The notes beneath the pieces are model-generated. The model did not search any database. It was not told where the DNA came from and was given only the letters and a program-made list of their open reading frames with translations. The translations under genes and the position numbers were made by a program. A stretch of DNA of 8,100 nt from positions 1-8,100 of the forward strand of contig WANG01000105.1 of NCBI GenBank assembly GCA_015521945.1, given 5' to 3'. This document shows positions 1 through 6,212 of the stretch, one piece after another. Positions within the stretch are counted from its first letter, which is position 1, and each line of letters begins with the position of its first letter. The stretch is from Candidatus Hydrothermarchaeota archaeon. Its GTDB lineage: Archaea; Hydrothermarchaeota; Hydrothermarchaeia; Hydrothermarchaeales; BMS3B.

Positions 1-560
1 CCAGCAACCCCCGCCGCCAGGCTCACGGAGAGGGGCGCCACTCCCGCAGCACCACCAAGCAGAGCCACGAGGAGCGCCCCCGCCACGCCTGCAGCCTCGC
101 CCAAGGGCGTGACTCCTCCGTCTGTGCCGGGCTTTACCGGCTTGAAGTTGGTTATCAGCACAGGCCTCTGCCGGCTCAGCACACCCAGCTCCGATGACAG
201 GGTGTCCGCGGTTACGCTTGCAACGCTTGCGATGTACCCCGCGGCAAAGAGCACGGACTCGTGAGCCATGTTGAGCAGGGCAAAAAGCACGGGAACAGCG
301 CCGTTGGCTATGACGTTGGCAGACCCCCTGCACCCCCCGGAAGCCTCACACACCCCCATGAACCTCTTGTAGCTGAACCTGTACTTGGTGGTGGCAAAGC
401 CCAGGAAGAGAAAGCTCAGCAGCAGGAGGAGCCAGGAGTACCCTCCCGAGAGGTACACCACAACCCCCATGAAAACCGCAATCAGTGTGCCACGGGCATC
501 AAGCACCCTCTTCCAGTATATAACTGCCCCCAGCAGGAGCAGCAGCGGCAGCGCATACAT
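1..560 (-). CDS. DUF92 family integral membrane protein (VTE6/TMEM19-like), partial at 3' end
   Basis: I translated this frame by hand. It begins ATG-TAT-GCG at 560 and stays open through 186 codons to the window edge, so the C-terminus is missing. Hydrophobic segments lie at about residues 3-16, 25-39, 43-56, 86-97, 103-118 and 158-186, indicating a polytopic membrane protein. DUF92-type motifs are visible: a GT/A-rich turn after the first helix (about 23-32), GSANVIANG (79-87), ADTLSSELG (118-126) and GTDGGVTPLGE (145-155), the acidic and glycine positions best conserved in the family. The plant member VTE6 phosphorylates phytyl phosphate to the diphosphate, so a prenyl-phosphate kinase role in isoprenoid salvage is possible here, but that is inference from a distant homologue. 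A ribosome-binding site (GGTGGAG) precedes the start, and eS1 ends 21 bp upstream, so the two are probably co-transcribed. Family call firm, function open. Confidence 0.85.
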   Translation of the reverse strand, partial: MYALPLLLLLGAVIYWKRVLDARGTLIAVFMGVVVYLSGGYSWLLLLLSFLFLGFATTKYRFSYKRFMGVCEASGGCRGSANVIANGAVPVLFALLNMAHESVLFAAGYIASVASVTADTLSSELGVLSRQRPVLITNFKPVKPGTDGGVTPLGEAAGVAGALLVALLGGAAGVAPLSVSLAAGVA

Positions 561-581
561 CTGCTCCACCTTCAGCAGAGG

Positions 582-1214
582 CTAAGCTGTGACCGCCTCG
601 GCAGACGCCTCCGATGACGGCGGCACAGCCGGAGGATACTGGAGAACCTTTATCTTCCTTACCTCCACCCTCTTCAGGGGGTATATCTTGCTCGCCTCGC
701 GGTATATCTCGGCGGATATCCTTCCCCCAACAACCTCCTGCACGAAGCTGTCAAGGTCCCGCTGCTCCGCGAACTCCCTTATCCTGTCAACCAGAATCCT
801 GCGTATTGCCCTCTCCTGGGAGGTCTGCGCCCTGCCGAAGGCGAGGGCTATTATCCTTATCCTCAGCCTGTGCCCGTCCTTTGTTGAAACGTCAACTATC
901 CCCTCCACCCGCGTGCTCTTCCTGCGTATCTGGCTGCGCATGTACTCGCGGGAGAGGGAGAACCCCTTGAAGCGGGTGTGCGCCTTGCTCCCGCGCACAT
1001 CCACTATCTCAAACTTGAGCTTCATGTGGCTCTTGCTGAAGTCACCGTTTATCTCACGCATGGTGACCTCTATGGTCCTGTTGAGAAGCTTCTCGGGTTC
1101 GCTCGCTAAGGTCTCACCTATCACCGCCTCACCGAACATGGGAGGCGCAAGCACCTCGTACCACTTCTTGGTCTTCCAGGTGTCTATCTTCCTTCTCCTC
1201 GCCACTCGCGCCAC
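582..1214 (-). CDS. rps3ae: 30S ribosomal protein eS1 (S3Ae)
   Basis: This 210-residue protein matches the usual archaeal eS1 length. The basic N-terminus (ARRRK, then DTWKTKKWYEVLAPPMFG at about 11-28) is the family hallmark, followed by the motifs SKSHMKLKF (about 60-68) and KAHTRFKGFSLSREYMRS (about 77-94), and the C-terminal KIYPLKRVEVRKIKVL (about 176-191). eS1 sits on the platform of the small subunit near the mRNA exit. The start is GTG at 1214, chosen because GGAGG at 1228-1224 stands 9 nt upstream; a second in-frame GTG at 1205 would be 18 nt from that site. The last dozen or so residues are an Ala/Ser/Pro-rich tail. It has its own leftward promoter and is the first gene of an eS1-DUF92 unit. 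A six-codon upstream frame ends on its start codon. Confidence 0.97.
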   Translation of the reverse strand: MARVARRRKIDTWKTKKWYEVLAPPMFGEAVIGETLASEPEKLLNRTIEVTMREINGDFSKSHMKLKFEIVDVRGSKAHTRFKGFSLSREYMRSQIRRKSTRVEGIVDVSTKDGHRLRIRIIALAFGRAQTSQERAIRRILVDRIREFAEQRDLDSFVQEVVGGRISAEIYREASKIYPLKRVEVRKIKVLQYPPAVPPSSEASAEAVTA

Positions 1215-1234
1215 TATGAACGTCCTCCGTGCAT
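1214..1234 (-). other. Possible six-codon upstream ORF overlapping the eS1 start
   Basis: On the minus strand ATG at 1234-1232 opens a frame encoding MHGGRS and closing with TAG at 1216-1214. The final G of that stop is the first base of the eS1 GTG start (TAGTG). GGGAGG at 1249-1244 lies 9 nt before the ATG and could act as its ribosome-binding site. The two GGA codons of the small frame make up the eS1 Shine-Dalgarno sequence, so translating one would affect access to the other. This may be chance: the predicted transcription start (about 1246) falls inside GGGAGG, which could remove that site from the mRNA. Confidence 0.25.
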
Positions 1235-1268
1235 GAGTGAAAACCTCCCTTACATAACCCCGCTACCG

Positions 1269-1285
1269 TTTAAAAAGTTTTCGGT
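1269..1285 (-). promoter_or_regulatory. Archaeal BRE/TATA promoter for eS1-DUF92
   Basis: Read leftward, the sequence is ACCGAAAA (BRE-like purine stretch) followed by CTTTTTAAA (TATA box, 1277-1269). With the usual spacing of about 26 nt from the TATA centre, transcription would start near 1246. That leaves a leader of about 30 nt before the eS1 GTG. The 12 bases ACCGAAAACTTT are identical to those in the rightward argH promoter. Confidence 0.7.
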
Positions 1286-1456
1286 ATCGGAGGCTCCGTG
1301 GGTTAACCGCCGTTCCGCTCGTGCAGCGGCTGCGCTGGCGGCTTGTGAGGCTACACTGTTTCAGGGATGGGCGGTCCTCCGTTCCTTGGGGAAGGCGGTG
1401 TTCGGGTGGGTACGCTGCCTGCCGGTGTGGGTCCTCGGGATGATGGCACCCTGCGC
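1286..1456. other. GC-rich spacer between divergent promoters, no gene recognised
   Basis: About 170 bp separate the two promoters. I see no tRNA T-loop consensus, no paired C and D boxes, and no SRP or RNase P RNA signature. A plus-strand frame crosses it (1233-1487), but the translation is low-complexity, resembles nothing I know, and begins inside the eS1 leader, so I do not call it. Short inverted segments occur, such as CCGCC (1307-1311) with GGCGG (1337-1341) around CAGCG/CGCTG, as expected in GC-rich DNA. Confidence 0.5.
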
Positions 1457-1473
1457 ACCGAAAACTTTATATA
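1457..1473 (+). promoter_or_regulatory. Archaeal BRE/TATA promoter for the argH-gatD-gatE-glmS operon
   Basis: ACCGAAAA (BRE) is followed by CTTTATATA (1465-1473), a near-ideal archaeal TATA box and an AT-rich island in GC-rich surroundings. The predicted transcription start is near 1496. Starting there gives a leader of about 100 nt before the preferred argH ATG at 1600, with a stem-loop at its very 5' end. This is the strongest promoter signal in the window. Confidence 0.8.
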
Positions 1474-1497
1474 CCAGAATGACATGAGAGGTAGAAT

Positions 1498-1542
1498 GCC
1501 CTTGGAGTGATATAGACTCTTTTTCTATTAATCTCCAAGGGC
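1498..1542 (+). repeat. Perfect 10-bp inverted repeat (stem-loop) at the 5' end of the argH leader
   Basis: GCCCTTGGAG at 1498-1507 and CTCCAAGGGC at 1533-1542 are exact reverse complements separated by 25 bp. Within the loop ATAG (1512-1515) can pair with CTAT (1525-1528) around a T5 run (1520-1524). The repeat begins at the transcription start predicted from the TATA box. It could be a 5'-terminal RNA structure or a two-half-site DNA operator overlapping the start site. The 3' arm is followed by a C-rich tract, not T residues, so it is not a classical hairpin terminator. The structure is visible directly; the role is unknown. Confidence 0.65.
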
Positions 1543-1566
1543 CCCCCTCCCCAACACCTCCCTCCC

Positions 1567-1575
1567 CTTTTATCC
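1567..1575 (+). promoter_or_regulatory. Possible secondary TATA-like element giving a leaderless argH mRNA
   Basis: CTTTTATCC lies about 29 nt before the ATG at 1600, the distance expected if transcription began at or just before the start codon. The bases upstream are pyrimidine-rich (CCCTCC) and lack a BRE, so this is much weaker than the element at 1457-1473. I list it because it would bypass the leader hairpin. Confidence 0.25.
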
Positions 1576-1583
1576 TGTTAACG

Positions 1584-1590
1584 GGTGAGG
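1584..1590 (+). promoter_or_regulatory. argH: Ribosome-binding site that favours the argH ATG at 1600
   Basis: GGTGAGG at 1584-1590 is complementary to the 3' end of archaeal 16S rRNA and lies 9 nt before ATG 1600. The alternative in-frame GTG at 1585 lies inside this site and has no Shine-Dalgarno sequence of its own upstream. Confidence 0.5.
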
Positions 1591-1599
1591 TCAGGCAAG

Positions 1600-3057
1600 A
1601 TGCTCAGAGATGCACGTTTGGGCAAGGCAGAGGAGTACTTCGTTGAGTACACCTCCTCGGTTGAGTTTGACACGAACCTGGTGCGGTACGACCTGCTGGG
1701 CAGCATGGCTCACGTTGTGATGCTGATGGAGCGCGGCATCCTCCCCGAGAAGGATGCCTCAGCTCTGCTGCGTGGTCTGCTTGAGCTCTACCGGCGGGGG
1801 GTTGAGCTCAGGAAGGAGGACGAGGACGTTCACATGGCGGTTGAGCGGGAGCTGCACCGCATCGCCGGGGATGCTGCGGGGCGTCTGCACACGGCACGCT
1901 CCCGCAACGACCAGGTTGCCCTTGACCTGCGCATGCTCCTGCGGGACATGCTGAACACCCTCAGCGGGCGCATCCTTGAGCTAATGGAGGTGCTCCTTAG
2001 GATTGCCGAGTCTGGTGCAGAGGTGGTCATGCCGGGGTACACCCATCTGCAGCGAGCCCAGCCGGTCACCCTGGGTCATCACATGATGGCGCACTTCTGG
2101 AGCCTTAGCAGGGACCTTGAGAGGCTGGAGCAGGCATACGCAAGGCTCAACCGCAGCCCTCTGGGTGCGTGCGCCCTCGCCGGAACCAGCTTCGGGATAG
2201 ACAGGAGGCGCACCGCCGAGCTGCTGGGGTTCGCCGGGGTTATTGAGAACTCCCAGGATGCGGTGGCTTCAAGGGACTTCATGCTTGAGCCCCTCTCAGC
2301 CAGCGCTCTGGTATGCGTAAACCTCAGCAGGCTTGCAGAGGAGCTTATCCTGTGGAGCACCCAGGAGTTCGGGTTCGTGGAGCTTGCCTCCGAGTACTGC
2401 TCAACCTCAAGCATGATGCCCCAGAAGAAGAATCCCGATGCCCTGGAGATACTCCGGGCCAGGTGTGCGCGGGTATTCGGGGCGCTCACCTCCGGGCTGG
2501 GTATCTGTAAGGCGCTGCCCCTGGCGTACAACCGCGACCTCCAGGAGGTGTCTCCCGTGGTTGTTGAGGCTCTTAAGCTAACCGAGAGCTCTGTCAGGAT
2601 GCTCACCCTCATCCTGTCCAGCGCACGCTTCAGGGAGGAGCGCATGAGGGAAGCCTGCACCCCCTACATGAGCGCCACCCTCCTGGCTGAGGTCATCGCC
2701 AGGGAGTGCGGGCTTGAGTTCAGGCGTGCCCACGCTCTGGTTGCGAGAGCTGTGGCGCTTGCGGAGCAGGCGGGCGGGGAGGAGCACCTGGCGGAGAAGC
2801 TGCGGGAGGCGGCGGGTGAGGCGGGGGTGGAGCTCTGCCTGAGCCCTGAGAGGGTGGAGAGCCTGCTGTCGCCGGAGGGCAGCCTGAAGGCGCTTAAAAG
2901 CGAGGGCTCAGCCTCGCCTGCTACCCTGCGTGCCCAGATGGAGAGGGCGGCAGCGGTGATGCGGGAGCACCGTGCAAAGCTGGAGGAGAGGGTCAGGAGG
3001 GTAGAGGAAGCCTACTCATCCCTTCTCACCCACGCCAGGAGGGTTGCGGGTGTATAG
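1600..3057 (+). CDS. argH: Argininosuccinate lyase
   Basis: ArgH cleaves argininosuccinate to arginine and fumarate, the last step of arginine synthesis, as a cytosolic homotetramer of the fumarase/aspartase superfamily. From ATG 1600 it has 485 residues, within the family range. Visible motifs are RLGKAEEYFVEYTSSVEFD near the N-terminus, HTARSRNDQ (about 97-105), GYTHLQRAQPVTLGHH (about 146-161, with the catalytic-site His near 149) and the signature STSSMMPQKKNPD (about 268-280), the flexible loop carrying the catalytic serine. The C-terminal third is Glu/Arg/Ala-rich and helical, as usual. An in-frame GTG at 1585 adds five residues (MRSGK), but ATG 1600 has a ribosome-binding site and places RLG at the distance from the N-terminus I recall in other archaeal ArgH proteins. 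It is first in the operon; gatD starts within its last codons. No argG is in view. Confidence 0.95.
   Translation: MLRDARLGKAEEYFVEYTSSVEFDTNLVRYDLLGSMAHVVMLMERGILPEKDASALLRGLLELYRRGVELRKEDEDVHMAVERELHRIAGDAAGRLHTARSRNDQVALDLRMLLRDMLNTLSGRILELMEVLLRIAESGAEVVMPGYTHLQRAQPVTLGHHMMAHFWSLSRDLERLEQAYARLNRSPLGACALAGTSFGIDRRRTAELLGFAGVIENSQDAVASRDFMLEPLSASALVCVNLSRLAEELILWSTQEFGFVELASEYCSTSSMMPQKKNPDALEILRARCARVFGALTSGLGICKALPLAYNRDLQEVSPVVVEALKLTESSVRMLTLILSSARFREERMREACTPYMSATLLAEVIARECGLEFRRAHALVARAVALAEQAGGEEHLAEKLREAAGEAGVELCLSPERVESLLSPEGSLKALKSEGSASPATLRAQMERAAAVMREHRAKLEERVRRVEEAYSSLLTHARRVAGV
3037..3042 (+). promoter_or_regulatory. gatD: Ribosome-binding site that fixes the gatD start at GTG 3050
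   Basis: AGGAGG at 3037-3042, inside the end of argH, is a full-strength Shine-Dalgarno sequence. GTG 3050 is 7 nt downstream, an ideal spacing. The upstream in-frame TTG at 3044 would leave only one base and is unlikely to be used. Confidence 0.75.
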
Positions 3058-4330
3058 GGGCAGGGCTGCGGAGCTGCTGGGTGGAATTGAGCCGGGCACC
3101 AGGGTCAGGGTGCACAAGGGGGGCAGAACCTACGAGGGCATCCTGATGCCCAGGAGCGAGCTCGGGGATGACAGGCACGTGGTGGTCAAGCTTGACAGCG
3201 GGTACAACGTGGGTATAGAGGTCAGCGGAGCCAGGGTTGAGGTGGTTGAGGGCGCGGAAAGGAGGGTGGCGCAGCCTCCTCCCCCGCCTCCTGCTGCAGG
3301 TGGCAGGGTGGTGAGCGTGCTCGGAACCGGGGGCACCATCGCCTCGCGGGTTGACTACGCCACGGGGGCTGTGCACCCCGCGTACACCGCCGAGGAGCTG
3401 CTCGGTGCCTACCCGGAGCTTGCGGAGCTGGCAGAGCTCAGGGCGAGGGTGGTGTTCAGCATCCTCAGCGAGAACATGCGCCCGGAGCACTGGCGCAGGC
3501 TTGCGGAGGAGGTTGCCAGGGAGCTGAACTCGGGTGCGGAGGGGGTGGTGGTCACCCACGGTACGGATACCATGAGCTTCACCGCCAGCGCTCTCGCCTT
3601 CATGCTCAGGGGGCTGGGAAAGCCCGTGGTGCTGGTGGGCGCCCAGCGCTCCAGCGACAGGCCGAGCAGCGACGCCTACCTGAACCTGAGGAGCGCCATA
3701 AGGGTGGCGCTGAGCGACCTGGGGGAGGTGGTGGTGGTGATGCATGCCAGCATGAGCGACGAGGTGTGCGCTGTGCACAGGGCAACCAAGGTCAGGAAGA
3801 TGCACTCCACCCGCAGGGACGCCTTCAGGAGCATCAACTCACCGCCCCTGGGATACGTGGGTGAGGAGGTGGTGCTGGGGGAGGAGCGCAGGAGGCGCAG
3901 TGAGGGTGAGGTGGTGGCTGACACCAGGCTTGAGGAGCGGGTGGTGCTCTTCAAGGCTTACCCGGGGGTGAGCCCAGAGCTGCTTGAGTGGTGCGTGGAC
4001 AGGTACAGGGGGGTGGTGATTGAGGGCACCGGCATGGGGCACGTGCCGGAGAGCCTGCATCCGGGAATAGAGCGTGCCCTTGAGGAGGGCATACCCGTGG
4101 TGATGACCACCACCACCCTGAACGGCAGGGTGGACATGAAGGTGTACTCCAGCGGCAGGAAGCTGCTGAGCATGGGGGTCATACCCGGGGAGGACATGCT
4201 GCCGGAGGTTGCCTACGTGAAGCTTATGCACGTGCTGGGGGTTGCTGAGGACATGGATGAGGTAAGGAGGCTCATGCTGACCAGCCTGGCCGGGGAGATA
4301 ACCCCCCGAACCCTGCCGGAGGTGTTCTGA
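3050..4330 (+). CDS. gatD: Glutamyl-tRNA(Gln) amidotransferase subunit D (asparaginase-like)
   Basis: GatD releases ammonia from glutamine or asparagine and passes it to GatE, which amidates Glu-tRNA(Gln); the pair is archaeal. From GTG 3050 it has 426 residues, close to known GatD proteins. An N-terminal beta-rich domain (about 1-70, RVRVHKGGRTYEGILMPR) is followed by a linker with six consecutive prolines (about 76-81). The L-asparaginase-type domain shows GTGGTIAS (92-99, nucleophile-type Thr near 96), THGTDT (169-174, Thr 172/Asp 173) and KVRKMHSTRRDAF (247-259) with the expected active-site lysine near 250. GVVIEGTGMGHVP lies in the C-terminal half. The spacing of 76 residues between the two threonines agrees with what I recall of the characterised GatD. 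The start overlaps the argH end by 8 bp, and the TGA shares one base with the gatE ATG, so translational coupling with gatE is likely. The proline run is the only oddity. Confidence 0.95.
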   Translation: MYRGRAAELLGGIEPGTRVRVHKGGRTYEGILMPRSELGDDRHVVVKLDSGYNVGIEVSGARVEVVEGAERRVAQPPPPPPAAGGRVVSVLGTGGTIASRVDYATGAVHPAYTAEELLGAYPELAELAELRARVVFSILSENMRPEHWRRLAEEVARELNSGAEGVVVTHGTDTMSFTASALAFMLRGLGKPVVLVGAQRSSDRPSSDAYLNLRSAIRVALSDLGEVVVVMHASMSDEVCAVHRATKVRKMHSTRRDAFRSINSPPLGYVGEEVVLGEERRRRSEGEVVADTRLEERVVLFKAYPGVSPELLEWCVDRYRGVVIEGTGMGHVPESLHPGIERALEEGIPVVMTTTTLNGRVDMKVYSSGRKLLSMGVIPGEDMLPEVAYVKLMHVLGVAEDMDEVRRLMLTSLAGEITPRTLPEVF

Positions 4331-6207
4331 TGCTGCGGGTGGGGTTTGAGATTCACCAGCAGCTTGACACCCGCAAGCTCTTCTGCGGGTGCAGCAGCGA
4401 GCTCACCGACTCCTGGGAGCTGAGCGTGCGCAGGCAGCTCAGGGCGGCGAGGAGCGAGCTGGGGGAGGTTGACAGGGCGGCGCTGCAGGAGGAGCGCAGG
4501 GCGAGGTGGTACGAGTACCAGGTTCCCCGCGCCTCCTCATGCTTGGTTGAGCTGGACGAGGAGCCCCCGCATGAGGTGAACATGGAGGCGGTTGAGATCG
4601 CCCTGCAGGTGGCGCTGCTGCTCAATGCAACCCCGGTGGATGAGATACACTTCATGCGCAAGATAGTGGTGGACGGCAGCAACACCTCGGGATTCCAGCG
4701 CACCGCCGTTGTGGCGATGGACGGCTACATAGACACCCCACAGGGGAGGGTGGGCATAGCCACGGTGTGCCTGGAAGAGGAGGCTGCCCGTAAGGTTGGG
4801 GAGAGCGGGGGGGTGGTGACCTACCGGCTGGACAGGCTGGGCATCCCGCTTATAGAGATATCCACCACCCCGGACATAACCTCCCCGGAGCAGGCAAAGG
4901 AGGTTGCCCGGCGCATTGGGGAGGTGCTGAGAGCCACCGGCAGGGTCAGGCGGGGCATAGGCACCATACGTCAGGACATAAACGTGAGCATTTCCGGGGG
5001 GGCGAGGGTTGAGATAAAGGGGGTGCAGGATTTGGCACTGATTCCCGAGATAATAAGGCGGGAGGTGAGGCGGCAGCGCTGGCTGCTGGAGGTGGCGGAG
5101 GAGCTGAGGAGGCGGGGGGTGCGAGCCGAGGAGGTGGGCGGTGAGAGGGCTGATGTTACTGAGCTCTTCGGCTCCACCCGCTCAAAGGTGCTCTCTGGTA
5201 TAATAAAGCGGGGGGGTGTGGTTCTCGCCCTCGGGCTGAGGGGCTTCGCGGGCTTGCTGGGAGGCGAGGCGGGGCTCCGCCTGGGTGCGGAGCTGGCGCA
5301 GCACGTGAGGGTGAGAGCGGGACTCGGCGGGCTCTTCCACTCCGACGAGCTCCCCGCCTACGGAATCTCGGAGGAGGAGGTTGAGGGGGTGCGCAGAGCC
5401 TTGAGGCTGGGGGATGGTGACGCCTTCGTGCTCCTCGCGGGGGAGCGGAGCAGGGTTGAGGCGGGGGCGGAGGCGGTGGCTGAGCGAGCCAAGCAGGCGG
5501 TGCAGGGCGTGCCCGAGGAGACCCGGGCGGCGCAGGAGGACGGCACCACCAGGTACATGCGCCCCCTCCCTGGAGCTGCGCGCATGTACCCGGAGACCGA
5601 CATACCCCCCGTGGAGGTGTCCAGGGAGCTGGTGGAGAGGCTTGCGGAGGAGCTGCCGGAGCTGTATGAGGATAAGATTGAGAGGTTCGTGCGGGAGTAC
5701 GGGCTGAGCAGGGAGCTGGCGGAGCAGGTGGTGAGGCGGGGCGAGCCAGAGCTCTTTGAGGAGGCGGTGCGCCTGGGGGTTGCGCCCACCGTTGCTGCCA
5801 CAGCTCTCACCATGACCCTCAGGGAGCTGCGCAGGGATGGGTGCGAGGTGGAGAGGCTGGGGAGGGAGGTGATGCTGGGCGTGTTCTCAGCCCTGGCGCA
5901 GGGCAGGCTAACCAAGGAGTCCCTGCCGGAGGTGCTCAGGGAGCTCGCTGGGGGAGCCGAGCTTGAGGAGGTGCTGCGGAGGATGGGGGGCAAAGCGACG
6001 GAGGAGGAGGTACGGAGGCTTGCCAAGCAGGTGATTGAGGAGAGGGGGGAGTTCGTGAGGGAGAGGGGCGAGGGTGCCGCCAAGCCCCTGATGGGTGTGC
6101 TTATGTCGGAGCTCCGTGGAAGGGCGGAGGGCAGGATGGTGATGCAGGTGCTCCAGGAGGAGCTGAGGCGCTTCCTTGAGGAGGCTGAGGTGAAGGCTGA
6201 GAGGTAG
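4330..6207 (+). CDS. gatE: Glutamyl-tRNA(Gln) amidotransferase subunit E
   Basis: GatE activates the side chain of Glu-tRNA(Gln) with ATP and transfers ammonia from GatD, forming Gln-tRNA(Gln); archaea with this enzyme typically use a non-discriminating GluRS. It has 625 residues, the usual size. The GatB-like kinase cradle shows VGFEIHQQLDTRKLFCGC (4-21), FMRKIVVDGSNTSGFQRT (108-125), YRLDRLGIPLIEIST (165-179) and RQDINVSI (214-221). An insert at about 275-400 corresponds to the AspRS-like GAD domain found in GatE but not GatB. The cradle resumes with TRYMRPLPGAARMYPETDIPP (407-427), and a Glu/Arg-rich helical C-terminus ending in a YqeY-like tail contacts tRNA in this family. GGAGG at 4318-4322 lies 7 nt before the ATG, which overlaps the gatD stop (TGATG arrangement). 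Nothing is missing or truncated. Confidence 0.96.
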   Translation: MLRVGFEIHQQLDTRKLFCGCSSELTDSWELSVRRQLRAARSELGEVDRAALQEERRARWYEYQVPRASSCLVELDEEPPHEVNMEAVEIALQVALLLNATPVDEIHFMRKIVVDGSNTSGFQRTAVVAMDGYIDTPQGRVGIATVCLEEEAARKVGESGGVVTYRLDRLGIPLIEISTTPDITSPEQAKEVARRIGEVLRATGRVRRGIGTIRQDINVSISGGARVEIKGVQDLALIPEIIRREVRRQRWLLEVAEELRRRGVRAEEVGGERADVTELFGSTRSKVLSGIIKRGGVVLALGLRGFAGLLGGEAGLRLGAELAQHVRVRAGLGGLFHSDELPAYGISEEEVEGVRRALRLGDGDAFVLLAGERSRVEAGAEAVAERAKQAVQGVPEETRAAQEDGTTRYMRPLPGAARMYPETDIPPVEVSRELVERLAEELPELYEDKIERFVREYGLSRELAEQVVRRGEPELFEEAVRLGVAPTVAATALTMTLRELRRDGCEVERLGREVMLGVFSALAQGRLTKESLPEVLRELAGGAELEEVLRRMGGKATEEEVRRLAKQVIEERGEFVRERGEGAAKPLMGVLMSELRGRAEGRMVMQVLQEELRRFLEEAEVKAER

Positions 6208-6212
6208 GCGGG

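Noticed and set aside
261..617. Plus-strand frames opposite the DUF92 gene
   Set aside because: They lie antisense to a DUF92 frame with clear family motifs, and their translations are Pro/Gln/His-rich shadows.
589..1236. 215-residue plus-strand frame opposite eS1
   Set aside because: It mirrors the unmistakable eS1 gene on the other strand; its hydrophobic translation is a by-product of that codon use.
1286..1456. tRNA, C/D box or H/ACA RNA in the divergent spacer
   Set aside because: No T-loop consensus was found. A TGATGG at about 1440 lacks a partner D box, and the ACA near 1354 does not sit after a proper H/ACA hairpin.
1233..1487. Plus-strand 84-residue open frame beginning MSENLPY
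   Set aside because: It starts inside the eS1 leader, has no ribosome-binding site, runs through both promoter elements, and its composition (Ala/Arg/Trp-rich, no motif) looks like translated GC-rich spacer.
1498..1542. Inverted repeat as a transcription terminator
   Set aside because: No T run follows the right arm on either strand, and it lies at the beginning of a transcript instead of after a gene.
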